Assembly: GCF_963676665.1 (NCBI RefSeq)
Contig: NZ_OY781378.1
Span: forward strand, 248,001-312,000
Length of the DNA stretch: 64,000 nt
From: an uncultured Tolumonas sp.
Lineage (GTDB): Bacteria > Pseudomonadota > Gammaproteobacteria > Enterobacterales > Aeromonadaceae
Direction: 5' to 3'
The notes beneath the pieces are model-generated. The model saw only the letters and a list, made by a program, of their open reading frames with translations, was not told the DNA's origin and did no database searches. The first letter of the stretch is position 1; each line of letters starts with the position of its first letter. Made by a program: the position numbers and the translations under genes. This document shows, piece after piece, positions 30,145-39,817 of this stretch.

Positions 30145-31437
30145 ATGAAACAGGTTGTCATCATCGGATTAGGAAAAACAGGTCTCTCGTGTGTGACTTA
30201 TTTCCGTCAGCGCGGTATTACACCATTGGTGCTGGATACCCGTGAAAATCCACCGGGGAAAGAGCTGCTGCCTGCTGATTGCAACCTGATCACCGGACCG
30301 CTGGATCCTGAAATTTTATGCTCTGCATCCTTGATTATTGCCAGTCCAGGCATCGCGTTAGCCACACCAGCCTTACAGGCGGCGCACGCTGCAGGCGTTG
30401 AAATTATCGGTGATATTGAATTATTTGCTCGTGAAGCCAAAGCGCCTGTAGTGGCAATTACCGGTTCTAACGGTAAAAGTACGGTAACCACATTGGTCGG
30501 TTTGATGGCTGAACAAGCCGGACTTAACGTCGGTGTTGGTGGCAATATCGGAACACCTGCGTTGAATTTGTTGTTACAACCGGCTGATTTATATGTTCTG
30601 GAGTTATCCAGTTTTCAGCTGGAAACTACTTCGTCATTGAAGCCGGCTGCCGCCGTAATTTTGAATTTAAGTGAAGATCATCTGGATCGTTACGATGGGA
30701 TGGCCGGTTATCTGGCTGCCAAACAGCGTATCTTTAACCATGCCAAGCATATTGTGGTTAATCGTGATGATGTAGCCACGTTAGCTCCGCAAAAAGCTTT
30801 TTGGCAGAGTTTTGGTCTGAATAATGAAGCCTACGGGCGTGTACAGCAGCCTGACGGTTTATGGTTAAGTGTGGCGGGGAAGGCTGTTTTACCGGTCGCC
30901 GATCTCAATATTGTCGGTGCTCATAATCAGATGAATGCACTGGCTGCAATGGCATTAGCTGATGCTGTTGGTATCCCGCAGGATGCGCAGTTGGCAGTGT
31001 TACGCTCATTTACCGGCTTAGCGCATCGTTGCCAATTTGTCCGTGAAGTGAATGGTGTGCGCTGGATCAATGACTCCAAAGCAACCAATGTGGGTTCTAC
31101 GCTGGCAGCTGTTGCCGGGGTGAGTGAAAGTGTTCGCGGACGGTTGTGGTTACTGGCTGGTGGACAGGGAAAAGGGCAAGACTTTTCTCCATTACAGCCA
31201 TTACTGGCTGGCCAGATTTATCAGATGATCTGTTTTGGTAAAGACGCCGATATTTTGATGAACTTAGCGGATAACCCCCACCGAGTTGCTGATTTAGATG
31301 CGGCGGTCGCATATGTTGCGGAACAAGCAAAAGCTGATGATTGGGTACTCTTAGCACCGGCTTGTGCCAGTCTTGATCAATTCCGCAACTTTGAACAACG
31401 CGGTCAGCGTTTCGCCGATTTGGTGAATGCATTATGA
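30145..31437 (+). CDS. murD: UDP-MurNAc-L-Ala:D-Glu ligase
   Basis: 430 residues. The N-terminal Rossmann-like domain (VIIGLGKTGLS), the ATP loop GSNGKSTVTT and the C-terminal domain (WINDSKATNVGST) are complete. It adds D-glutamate as the second stem residue. Its stop overlaps the ftsW start (ATGA). Confidence 0.97.
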   Translation: MKQVVIIGLGKTGLSCVTYFRQRGITPLVLDTRENPPGKELLPADCNLITGPLDPEILCSASLIIASPGIALATPALQAAHAAGVEIIGDIELFAREAKAPVVAITGSNGKSTVTTLVGLMAEQAGLNVGVGGNIGTPALNLLLQPADLYVLELSSFQLETTSSLKPAAAVILNLSEDHLDRYDGMAGYLAAKQRIFNHAKHIVVNRDDVATLAPQKAFWQSFGLNNEAYGRVQQPDGLWLSVAGKAVLPVADLNIVGAHNQMNALAAMALADAVGIPQDAQLAVLRSFTGLAHRCQFVREVNGVRWINDSKATNVGSTLAAVAGVSESVRGRLWLLAGGQGKGQDFSPLQPLLAGQIYQMICFGKDADILMNLADNPHRVADLDAAVAYVAEQAKADDWVLLAPACASLDQFRNFEQRGQRFADLVNAL

Positions 31438-32615
31438 AGCGGTTGCTACGGACAATGATGCAGGCGATATGGCGCTGGTTTGTTCCAGAACGTTCATCGT
31501 TTTATGATCGTGGATTATTGGCACTGATGTTCTCACTGATGGGGATCGGTCTGATGATGGTTGCTTCGGCTTCCATCAAAGAAGGTCCTGGCGGTGATAT
31601 GTTTTATTTCACCAAACGTCATCTGATTTTCCTCTTTATTTGTCTGGGTATTGGGGTCGCTACATTATATCTGCCTCTTGAACGCTGGAAAGCCTGGAGT
31701 GGTCGCTTGCTGGTCGGTGCACTGGGGTTGTTGTTTGCTACTCTGGCGGTCGGTCGCACCGTCAACGGTGCAAAACGTTGGATCGGATTCGGTTTTTTTA
31801 ATATCCAGCCCGCTGAATTAGCTAAGTTGGCGCTGATTGTTTTTATTGCCAGTTATTTAGTTCGTCGAAGTGATGAAGTTCGCGGTAATTTTATTGGCTT
31901 TGTTAAACCGCTGGCGGTGGTATTCCTGCTGGCCTTTATGCTGCTATTGCAACCCGATCTTGGCTCGGTTGTCGTATTGTTTGTCTGTACATTCGGTTTA
32001 TTGTTCATTGGTGGTGTGCGAAAGTTATTCAGTTTATTGCCATCATTGCTGCTGGTCTGGCCGCATTAGTCGGATTGATCATGTTTGAACCTTATCGTAT
32101 GCGCCGCGTAACCTCTTTTCTGGATCCTTGGGCTGATCCATTTGGTAGTGGTTACCAGTTAACGCAATCGTTAATGGCATTCGGTCGAGGCGGTTTATTC
32201 GGGCAAGGATTAGGTAATTCGGTACAAAAATTATCCTATTTACCAGAAGCTCATACCGATTTCGTTTTCGCCATATTAGGGGAAGAGTTGGGCTATGCTG
32301 GTGTGTTAGCCGTGTTATTTTTTGCAATTATTGCTAGCGATGAAAGCACTGAAAATTGGCCGGACAGCATTACTGAGAAGTAAGTTTTACGAAGGCTATA
32401 TGGCTTGTGGTATCGGGATCTGGTTCAGTTTCCAAACGGTAGTTAACGTAGGTGCGGCAGCCGGTATGTTACCAACCAAAGGTTTGACATTGCCGTTGGT
32501 GAGTTATGGTGGTTCCAGTTTGATCGCGATTACCATGGCGGTAGCGATTTTATTACGTATTGATTTTGAACGTCGACTGGATACCAGTCATGTGATCTCG
32601 CGGGAGGCCGCATGA
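31434..32615 (+). pseudogene. ftsW: ftsW, septal peptidoglycan polymerase, reading frame broken twice
   Basis: The pieces together encode a whole FtsW (SEDS family): N-terminal helices, [32 protein letters not shown] and the C-terminal [17 protein letters not shown]. Frame is lost near 32027-32030: the first frame ends at 32069, while the family-like continuation [15 protein letters not shown] lies in the -1 frame. That frame runs to about 32333, where a second shift (net +1, around GCTAGC) returns to the original frame, reaching the stop at 32615. The intervals are well conserved at the protein level, so either the damage is very recent or these are sequence errors. ftsW is essential in E. 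coli, and both neighbours overlap it normally (ATGA with murD and murG), which favours errors. Confidence 0.85.
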
Positions 32616-33679
32616 GTCGTAAAATGGTAATTATGGCCGGTGGCACTGGTGGTCACGTCTTCCCTGGATTAGCAGTAGCTCACCGTCTGCAAGCGGATGA
32701 TTGGCAAATTCATTGGCTGGGCACTCCGGATCGTATGGAAGCCGATTTAGTGCCAGCACATGGTTTTCCCATTGAATTTATTAATATTCGTGGTTTACGT
32801 AACCATGGATTAGTGCGCAAATTGTTGGCTCCTTTTCAGATCATTAAAGCGATTTTACAAGCACTAATGATCCTACGTCGTATTAAACCTGATGTGGTGT
32901 TAGGCATGGGGGGCTATGCAGCGGGGCCGGGTGGTGTTGCTGCCAAATTATTAGGTATTCCGCTGGTATTGCATGAGCAAAATGCTGCGGCTGGTTTAAC
33001 TAATCGTCTGTTAGCTAAAATTGCTACACGTATTTTGATGGGATTTGAAGGTGCGTTTCCATTGACCGAACGTTCGCGTGTGGTGGGTAACCCAGTCCGA
33101 GATGAGTTTCTGCAATTAGCTCAGCAACCGTTAAAACATTATCAAGCTGGGTCAGCATTAAAGATCCTGATCGTTGGTGGTAGTTTAGGCGCGAAAGCCT
33201 TAAATCAGGTTGTTCCCAATGCCCTGGCAAAACTGAACCATATTGAGATCCGTCATCAGTGTGGTAAAGGCAACGGAAATCTGGTCAGCGATTTGTATCA
33301 ATCACTTGGTGTTACAACTGTTACGGTAACTGAATTTATCAATGACATGTCAGCGGCTTATGAGTGGGCTGATTTATTGATTTGTCGAGCAGGCGCATTG
33401 ACTGTCGCAGAAGTGGCTGCAGCTGGGATCCCCGCGATTTTTGTGCCATTACCGCATGCCGTTGACGATCATCAAACTCGTAATGCGGAAAGCCTGACAT
33501 TACGCGGTGCGGCTGTATTAATGCCACAGAAAGAGATGACAGCTGATAAACTGGCTACCTTGATCGCCCAATGGCAATCAGAGCCTCGTCAGTTACAAAA
33601 AATGGCTCAGCTTTCCCGAGCCGCAGCAATTCTCAATGCAACTGACCGTGTTGTGAGTGAATGCAAAGCACTAATTTAA
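32612..33679 (+). CDS. murG: UDP-GlcNAc:lipid I N-acetylglucosaminyltransferase
   Basis: 355 residues, GT-B fold. The lipid-binding loop [10 protein letters not shown] is near residue 10, and the C-terminal UDP-GlcNAc site includes [15 protein letters not shown] and PHAVDDHQT. It converts lipid I to lipid II on the inner face of the membrane. The start overlaps the ftsW stop by 4 bp. Confidence 0.97.
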   Translation: MSRKMVIMAGGTGGHVFPGLAVAHRLQADDWQIHWLGTPDRMEADLVPAHGFPIEFINIRGLRNHGLVRKLLAPFQIIKAILQALMILRRIKPDVVLGMGGYAAGPGGVAAKLLGIPLVLHEQNAAAGLTNRLLAKIATRILMGFEGAFPLTERSRVVGNPVRDEFLQLAQQPLKHYQAGSALKILIVGGSLGAKALNQVVPNALAKLNHIEIRHQCGKGNGNLVSDLYQSLGVTTVTVTEFINDMSAAYEWADLLICRAGALTVAEVAAAGIPAIFVPLPHAVDDHQTRNAESLTLRGAAVLMPQKEMTADKLATLIAQWQSEPRQLQKMAQLSRAAAILNATDRVVSECKALI

Positions 33680-33697
33680 TAAGAGATCAGAACGTAA

Positions 33698-35152
33698 ATG
33701 ACAAAAGTTGAGTTAGCCAAATTAAGAACCATGATCCCGGAAATGCGCCGGGTACGTCGTATCCACTTCATTGGGATCGGTGGCGCAGGTATGGGGGGTA
33801 TTGCTGAAGTTTTGGCTAATGAAGGTTATCAAATCAGTGGTTCTGATATTGCCAATAATCGTGTCACAGAACATCTGGCATCATTAGGCGCAGAAATTCA
33901 AATCGGTCATAAAACTGAAAATGTGCAAGGTGCGAGCGTTGTGGTTGTTTCTACGGCGATACATGCCGACAACCCGGAGGTGATCGCCGCACGCGAACAA
34001 CGTATTCCGGTTGTGCGTCGTGCAGAAATGTTGGCAGAACTGATGCGTTATCGACATGGGATTGCTATCGCCGGTACTCATGGCAAAACCACCACTACCA
34101 GTTTGATTGCCAGCGTGTATGCTCAGGCAGGTGCTGATCCTACTTTTGTGATCGGTGGTTTGTTAAACAGTGCCGGTACTAACGCACGTTTGGGTACTAG
34201 CCGTTATCTGATTGCTGAAGCCGATGAAAGCGATGCTTCTTTCTTGCATCTGCAACCGATGGTCGCGATCGTCACCAACATTGAAGCCGACCATATGGAT
34301 ACCTATGGTGGTGATTTCTCGAAACTCCGCGCCACCTTCCTCGAGTTTTTACATAATTTACCGTTTTATGGACTCGCTGTGGTGTGCATTGATGACCCAG
34401 TGATCCGGGGCTTATTGCCAGAAATTGGCCGTGCCACGATCACTTACGGTTATAGCGACGATGCGGATGTGCAAGTACAAGAGTTTGTGCAGGAAGGCAG
34501 TCAAACACGCTTTCAGCTTCGGTTACAAAACGGCACAATCTTACCGATCAATCTTAACTTGCCCGGTCGCCATAATGCCTTGAATGCAGCGGCTACGATC
34601 GCAGTCGCATTGGAAGATCATATTCCTACCGATGCTATCGTGGATGCTTTAGCCCAATTTGCCGGGGTAGGGCGTCGTTTTCAGCAATACGGTGAATTTG
34701 ATACTGGCGCAGGTTCTGCGTTATTGGTTGATGACTATGGGCATCACCCGACCGAAGTGCGTGCGACTTTAGCCTCAGCGCGCGCAGCTTGGCCTGATCG
34801 TCGTCTGGTTTTGGTTTTTCAACCGCACCGTTATACGCGTACCCGTGATTTGTATGATGATTTTGCGGAAGTACTATCCAAAGTTGATGTGCTGATCATG
34901 CTGGATGTTTATGCCGCTGGTGAAGAAGTAATCCCAGGCGCTGATGGGCGCAGTCTGTGCCGTTCTATCCGTCAACGTGGTGTGCTGGATCCTATTTTTG
35001 TGGCAACACCGAATGAGGTTCCAGCTGTGTTGGCTGAGGTATTAAAAGATGGCGATGTTGTCTTGACGCAGGGTGCAGGTAACGTTGGACAACTGTCTCG
35101 TAAGCTGGCTGAGCTCAAACTGAACATTAATGCGATGAAAACAACAAATTAA
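33698..35152 (+). CDS. murC: UDP-MurNAc:L-alanine ligase
   Basis: 484 residues. The N-terminal dinucleotide-like fold ([16 protein letters not shown]), ATP loop [11 protein letters not shown] and C-terminal domain ([15 protein letters not shown]) are intact. It adds L-alanine to UDP-MurNAc, the first stem-peptide step. No ddl follows; a hairpin and promoter separate it from ftsQ. Confidence 0.97.
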   Translation: MTKVELAKLRTMIPEMRRVRRIHFIGIGGAGMGGIAEVLANEGYQISGSDIANNRVTEHLASLGAEIQIGHKTENVQGASVVVVSTAIHADNPEVIAAREQRIPVVRRAEMLAELMRYRHGIAIAGTHGKTTTTSLIASVYAQAGADPTFVIGGLLNSAGTNARLGTSRYLIAEADESDASFLHLQPMVAIVTNIEADHMDTYGGDFSKLRATFLEFLHNLPFYGLAVVCIDDPVIRGLLPEIGRATITYGYSDDADVQVQEFVQEGSQTRFQLRLQNGTILPINLNLPGRHNALNAAATIAVALEDHIPTDAIVDALAQFAGVGRRFQQYGEFDTGAGSALLVDDYGHHPTEVRATLASARAAWPDRRLVLVFQPHRYTRTRDLYDDFAEVLSKVDVLIMLDVYAAGEEVIPGADGRSLCRSIRQRGVLDPIFVATPNEVPAVLAEVLKDGDVVLTQGAGNVGQLSRKLAELKLNINAMKTTN

Positions 35153-35171
35153 TCGTAGCAAATGATAAAAA

Positions 35172-35188
35172 CGGGGCTGAATAAGTCC
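35172..35188 (+). terminator. Possible attenuator after murC
   Basis: GGGGCT / AGTCCC can pair (one G-U) around a GAATA loop. It is preceded by AAAAC and followed, after a few bases, by GTTTT. It is weak and sits just before the ftsQ promoter. Confidence 0.35.
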
Positions 35189-35197
35189 CAAACAGTT

Positions 35198-35225
35198 TTG
35201 ACCGATCTTAGCATCCCGCTATAAT
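35198..35225 (+). promoter_or_regulatory. Strong sigma-70 promoter in front of ftsQ
   Basis: TTGACC at 35198-35203 and a perfect TATAAT at 35220-35225 with a 16-base spacer. The start would be near 35232, giving a leader of about 35 bases to ftsQ. It could drive ftsQ-ftsA-ftsZ independently of the mra promoter. Confidence 0.75.
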
Positions 35226-35266
35226 GTCGCGTCAACCTGAATGTGAATATTGGTTAAGGTGAAAAT

Positions 35267-36103
35267 GTGCGACAGGCGCGATTAGCTTCCGATGAGCAGG
35301 ATCCAGCGCCGGTTGAAAGCCGCAGGCAAATTGCGGAAACGACAACTCGTACCCGTGGCGAATTTATATTCGGGTTTGTGTTTTTTGTTTCGGTTGTTGC
35401 CGGGCTTTGGTCAACGGCCACAGACATTCGGCGCTGGTTGTTTGATGAAGACAAAATTCCAGTGAGCGGATTAGTAGTACAAGGTGATCTGGAGTATGTC
35501 AGCACGGAGGAAGTCCGTAAGGTGCTGGCAGAAAATCCCCAGACCAACAACTTTTTTACGCTGGATGTTAATCAGCTGCAAAAAGAGGTTGAAGCGTTAC
35601 CGTGGGTTTATCAGTCTTCGATTCGTAAGCGCTGGCCCGCACTACTGTATGTTTATGTCGTTGAGCAAACTCCCTGTGCATTGTGGGGAAACGACCGGTT
35701 GCTTAGTATTCGTGGCACGATATTTCAGGCGCCGCGAGACAGATTAAAGAAACCGTTGGTGCAACTTTCCGGCCCGGATGAAATGGCTGGTAAAGTTTGG
35801 GAGCAATACCAGCAGTTTGAACGATTACTGGCATTAAACGGATACCACGTAGCGTCGGTACATATGACCAATCGTCATTCGTGGGAAATTCAGTTGGCTT
35901 CCGGACCGAAGTTGATTCTTGGCCGGAATGACATGCTAGTTAAATTACAACAGTTTATTGATGTTTATCCAAAGTTGGAAAATAGGGAACTGATTGATTA
36001 TCTCGATCTTCGCTATGACACGGGGATAGCCGTCAGATGGAAACAACAAGAAGGGAGTGGTGATGACCAAAACCCCAGACAGAAATCTAATAGTCGGGCT
36101 TGA
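35267..36103 (+). CDS. ftsQ: Cell division protein FtsQ
   Basis: 278 residues from a GTG start. The ATG three bases earlier is in another frame that stops at once, and AAGG lies 7 bases before the GTG. A short cytoplasmic region, one membrane helix (about 27-46) and a periplasmic POTRA domain (VSGLVVQGDLEYVSTEEV) are followed by the beta domain. It is the scaffold of FtsQLB at the septum. The 3' end overlaps ftsA. Confidence 0.94.
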   Translation: MRQARLASDEQDPAPVESRRQIAETTTRTRGEFIFGFVFFVSVVAGLWSTATDIRRWLFDEDKIPVSGLVVQGDLEYVSTEEVRKVLAENPQTNNFFTLDVNQLQKEVEALPWVYQSSIRKRWPALLYVYVVEQTPCALWGNDRLLSIRGTIFQAPRDRLKKPLVQLSGPDEMAGKVWEQYQQFERLLALNGYHVASVHMTNRHSWEIQLASGPKLILGRNDMLVKLQQFIDVYPKLENRELIDYLDLRYDTGIAVRWKQQEGSGDDQNPRQKSNSRA

Positions 36104-37319
36104 TATAGGTACAACCAAAATTGCGGTTTTGGTTGGTGAAGTGTTGCCTGATGGAGAGGTCAATATTGTTGGTCTGGGTACCCATGCTGCCAAAGGTATG
36201 GACAAAGGTGGTGTCAACGATCTGGAATCCGTCGTTAAATCATTGCAGCGTGCGGTAGAAGAAGCTGAAATGATGGCACAGTGCCATATTTCTTCGGTCT
36301 TCCTTGGTATTTCCGGAAAACATATTGAATGTCGTAACGAAAAAGGCATTGTGCCAATTTCTGATGAAGAGGTAACACAGGACGATGTGGATAATGTTAT
36401 TCACACGGCTAAGTCTGTTCGATTACCGGAAGAACATCGGGTATTGCATGTTATCCCGCAAGAATATTCCATCGATTATCAGGAAGGCATTAAAAATCCT
36501 ATTGGCCTGTCTGGTGTGCGGATGGGAGCCAAAGTTCATCTGATCACTTGCCATAATGATATGGCCCGAAACATTGAAAAATGTGTGGAACGGGTTGGAT
36601 TAAAAGTCGATCAAATCATTTTCTCAGCACTGGCATCTAGTTATGCCGTGTTAACTGATGATGAAAAAGAATTAGGTGTCTGCGTTGTTGATATCGGTGG
36701 CGGTACCATGGATATGGCCATCTTTACCGGCGGTGCGTTACGTTACAGTAAGGTAATACCTTATGCTGGTCAGGCAGTCACCAGTGATATTGCTTACGCA
36801 TTTGGTACACCTCCTGTCGATGCTGAAGCAATCAAAATGCGCTACGGTTGTGCTTTAGGCCGTTTAGTCAGTAAAGAAGATACGATCGAAGTACCTAGTG
36901 TTGGTGGTCGCCCAGCGCGTAGCTTACAGCGACAAACACTGGCGGAAGTTATTGAACCACGTTACAGCGAATTGTTGGGGATGGTTCATGATGAAATTAT
37001 GCGCGTCCAATCCGATCTTCGATCACAGGGCGTGAAGCATCAACTGGCAGCCGGTGTGGTTTTAACTGGCGGCGCAGCTGAGATAGAAGGAATTGTCGAG
37101 TGTGCCGAACAGGTATTCCAATGCCAAGTGCGGATCGGCCATCCGACCAATATTAGAGGCCTTACTGATTATGTAGAAGCACCTGCTTATGCAACTGCAG
37201 TGGGGTTATTGCAATACGGTAAATTGCATCAAGGACAAACCGTGGTGGATGTACGTGAAAAAGCCAGTATGACTGGCTGGTTCAAACGTGTCACTAATTG
37301 GTTAAAAGGCGAATTCTAG
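36063..37319 (+). CDS. ftsA: Cell division protein FtsA
   Basis: 418 residues from the ATG at 36063, which has AAGGGAG 5 bases upstream; two GTG codons just before it are less likely. Actin-like ATPase with phosphate motifs VGLDIGTTKIAVLVG and VVDIGGGTMDMAIF, and the C-terminal amphipathic membrane anchor (GWFKRVTNWLKGEF). It tethers FtsZ to the membrane and recruits later division proteins. Confidence 0.97.
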   Translation: MTKTPDRNLIVGLDIGTTKIAVLVGEVLPDGEVNIVGLGTHAAKGMDKGGVNDLESVVKSLQRAVEEAEMMAQCHISSVFLGISGKHIECRNEKGIVPISDEEVTQDDVDNVIHTAKSVRLPEEHRVLHVIPQEYSIDYQEGIKNPIGLSGVRMGAKVHLITCHNDMARNIEKCVERVGLKVDQIIFSALASSYAVLTDDEKELGVCVVDIGGGTMDMAIFTGGALRYSKVIPYAGQAVTSDIAYAFGTPPVDAEAIKMRYGCALGRLVSKEDTIEVPSVGGRPARSLQRQTLAEVIEPRYSELLGMVHDEIMRVQSDLRSQGVKHQLAAGVVLTGGAAEIEGIVECAEQVFQCQVRIGHPTNIRGLTDYVEAPAYATAVGLLQYGKLHQGQTVVDVREKASMTGWFKRVTNWLKGEF

Positions 37320-37355
37320 TTTTTGCGAAGGCAAAACCAAGGCGGAGAGATAATC

Positions 37356-38513
37356 ATGTTTACATTTGAACCGGTTGGCAGTCAGGGTGATGATGCACTT
37401 ATTAAAGTAATCGGCATCGGTGGTGGTGGTGGTAATGCAGTAGAGCATATGCTGCGTGAAAACATCGAAGGTGTTCACTTTGTTGCTGTCAATACTGATG
37501 CACAAGCATTACGTAATTCAGGTGCTGAAACCACAATTCAGATTGGTGCGAATATCACCAAAGGGTTGGGTGCCGGCGCTAATCCGGATGTAGGTCGTGA
37601 AGCTGCACTGGAAAATCGTGATGAAATCCGTCAAATGCTGACAGGCTCTGACATGGTCTTTATCGCTGCTGGTATGGGCGGTGGTACAGGTACTGGCGCT
37701 GCGCCGGTCATTGCCGAAGTGGCGAAAGAGCTGGGTATTCTGACTGTTGCAGTGGTAACCAAGCCTTTCAATTTTGAAGGCAAAAAGCGCATGAGTTATG
37801 CGCTGCAAGGTATCGATGAATTGTCAAAGCATGTTGACTCATTGATCACTATTCCTAACGATAAACTACTGAAAGTATTGGGCCGTGGCGTCAGCCTGTT
37901 GGATGCATTCAAAGCTGCAAACAACGTATTGCTAGGTGCAGTACAAGGTATTGCTGAATTGATCACTCGTCCTGGTTTGATCAACGTTGACTTTGCAGAC
38001 GTGCGTACCGTGATGCGTGAAATGGGTACTGCAATGATGGGTACCGGTTCTGCGCGCGGTGATGATCGTGCAGAAGAAGCGGCTGAAAAAGCGATCTCCA
38101 GCCCACTGCTGGAAGATATCGATTTGGCTGGTGCTAAAGGTATTTTGGTTAACATCACGGCTGGTCTTGATGTCACCATGGAAGAGTTTGAAACTGTGGG
38201 TAACGCAGTTAAAGCATTCGCTTCTGAAAATGCGACTGTGGTTGTTGGTGCAGTTATCGATCCATCTCTGGAAGATGAATTGCGTGTAACTGTCGTTGCA
38301 ACTGGTATCGGCAATGAACGTAAACCAGATATTACTCTGGTTAAAAATTCACAGAAAGCTGTTGAACGTCCAATGCGTCCAATGATACATGAAACTCATG
38401 CACCACGTTACGATGAACGCGTTATGCAGCAGACAGTGAATGCCGAACCACAGCCACGCAGTGAACCAGATTATCTGGATATCCCTGCCTTTTTGCGTAA
38501 GCAGGCTGATTAA
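37356..38513 (+). CDS. ftsZ: Cell division GTPase FtsZ
   Basis: 385 residues from the ATG at 37356 (MFTFEPV), with GGAGAG upstream. The GTP-binding signature [11 protein letters not shown] and the T7-loop region are intact. The linker is short, and the C-terminal peptide [12 protein letters not shown] is the binding site for FtsA and ZipA. It polymerises into the Z-ring. Confidence 0.98.
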   Translation: MFTFEPVGSQGDDALIKVIGIGGGGGNAVEHMLRENIEGVHFVAVNTDAQALRNSGAETTIQIGANITKGLGAGANPDVGREAALENRDEIRQMLTGSDMVFIAAGMGGGTGTGAAPVIAEVAKELGILTVAVVTKPFNFEGKKRMSYALQGIDELSKHVDSLITIPNDKLLKVLGRGVSLLDAFKAANNVLLGAVQGIAELITRPGLINVDFADVRTVMREMGTAMMGTGSARGDDRAEEAAEKAISSPLLEDIDLAGAKGILVNITAGLDVTMEEFETVGNAVKAFASENATVVVGAVIDPSLEDELRVTVVATGIGNERKPDITLVKNSQKAVERPMRPMIHETHAPRYDERVMQQTVNAEPQPRSEPDYLDIPAFLRKQAD

Positions 38514-38538
38514 TCTGGCGATTAAAGCTGAATAAATT

Positions 38539-38568
38539 GTGCATGCTATGCTAAGTGTATAGCTGCAC
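38539..38568 (+). other. Hairpin between ftsZ and lpxC
   Basis: GTGCA-t-GCTAT pairs with ATAGC-TGCAC (10 bp, one bulge) and is followed by an A-run rather than a U-run. It may be a transcript end or processing site. A separate perfect palindrome GAGCTATAGCTC lies at 38612-38623, just before the lpxC ribosome site. Confidence 0.4.
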
Positions 38569-38648
38569 AAAAATTAGCATCAATATGGCAGCTATGTTAC
38601 AGTTGACGGACGAGCTATAGCTCAAAAAAGTCTGTGGTGGGGATATTT

Positions 38649-39572
38649 ATGATTAGACAACGTACGCTCAAGCAACTAGTTCACGCGACCGGAGTCGGTT
38701 TACACTCTGGTCGTAAGGTGTCGCTGACGTTCCGTCCTGCGCCAGTTAACACTGGTATCATCTATGTCAGAACCGATCTGCAGCCAGAAGTGGAATTAAA
38801 AGCTGACGCGCAGTTTGTGCGTGATACTGTGCTGTGTACGGCATTGGTTAACGAACAGGGTGTGCGGATTTCCACGGTTGAACATTTATCTGCCGCATTA
38901 GCTGCGTTAGGTATCGACAATTTATATGTCGAAGTTGATGCTCCTGAAGTGCCAGTAATGGATGGCAGCGCTCATCCATTTATTTATCTGTTGCAATCAG
39001 GTGGTATTGAAGAGCAATCCTTACCAAAACAATTTATTCGCATTAAAAAAACGGTACGAGTAGAAGATGGTGATAAATGGGCCGAGTTTTCGCCTTATCA
39101 TCGTGGTTTCCGTATGGATTTGCAGATTGACTTCCGTCATCCGGTTTTTGATAAACAGAACCAACATCTGGTGTTAGATTTTTCTGGCAGCAAATTTGCT
39201 AAAGAAATCAGCCGGGCAAGAACGTTTGGTTTCATGAAAGATATCGAGTATTTGCATTCACAAAATCTGGCGCTCGGTGGCAGTTTAGACAACGCAGTTG
39301 TGTTGGACGATTACCGCGTGCTGAATGAAGAAGGTTTGCGTTACGAAGATGAGTTTGTGAAGCACAAAATGCTGGATGCGATTGGTGATTTGTATATGTG
39401 TAATCACAGCATTTTAGGCCAGTTTAAAGCTTATAAAACCGGCCATGCAGTAAATAATAAATTACTGCGAGCGATGTTAGCTGATGCTGAAGCGTGGGAA
39501 ATGGTTACCTTTGAAGAGGAAGCCGCTAAATCTCCAATCGCTTATTTTGGTACTAAACTCGTTTTAGCTTAA
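38649..39572 (+). CDS. lpxC: UDP-3-O-acyl-GlcNAc deacetylase
   Basis: 307 residues from the ATG at 38649 (MIRQRTLKQ); a longer frame adds five residues without support. Zinc ligands are in [10 protein letters not shown] and [11 protein letters not shown], with the catalytic glutamate/histidine region and a final GHAVNN. It performs the committed step of lipid A synthesis. It follows ftsZ as in E. coli. Confidence 0.97.
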   Translation: MIRQRTLKQLVHATGVGLHSGRKVSLTFRPAPVNTGIIYVRTDLQPEVELKADAQFVRDTVLCTALVNEQGVRISTVEHLSAALAALGIDNLYVEVDAPEVPVMDGSAHPFIYLLQSGGIEEQSLPKQFIRIKKTVRVEDGDKWAEFSPYHRGFRMDLQIDFRHPVFDKQNQHLVLDFSGSKFAKEISRARTFGFMKDIEYLHSQNLALGGSLDNAVVLDDYRVLNEEGLRYEDEFVKHKMLDAIGDLYMCNHSILGQFKAYKTGHAVNNKLLRAMLADAEAWEMVTFEEEAAKSPIAYFGTKLVLA

Positions 39573-39591
39573 GTTCATATTCTTAAATACA

Positions 39592-39629
39592 CAAAGCACC
39601 GGTTCTCCGCCCGGTGCTTTGTCGTTTCT
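39592..39629 (+). terminator. Terminator after lpxC
   Basis: A perfect 11-bp stem CAAAGCACCGG / CCGGTGCTTTG (39592-39621) with an 8-base loop, followed by TCGTTTCT. The U-run is interrupted, so termination may be partial. The remaining space before secA (to 39817) shows no open frame resembling secM. Confidence 0.7.
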
Positions 39630-39817
39630 AGTGTTGACAATAGCAGACTCGAAAGTCTGGTTATGGTAATCTTTCTGCATCGCAAACATGGCATTCCCGA
39701 TATTCTTTCCTTGAATACTAGGTTTTGTGTCCCCATATATCGCGTAATGGTATTAGAAATTCCGAATCGCTGCCCGTAAGGGTGGAAAATAATCAATAGC
39801 CTGAGAGTTGGGTAATA

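Noticed and set aside
39622-39817. Possible secM between lpxC and secA
   Set aside because: The gap is too short for SecM and no frame has a signal peptide or the arrest motif.
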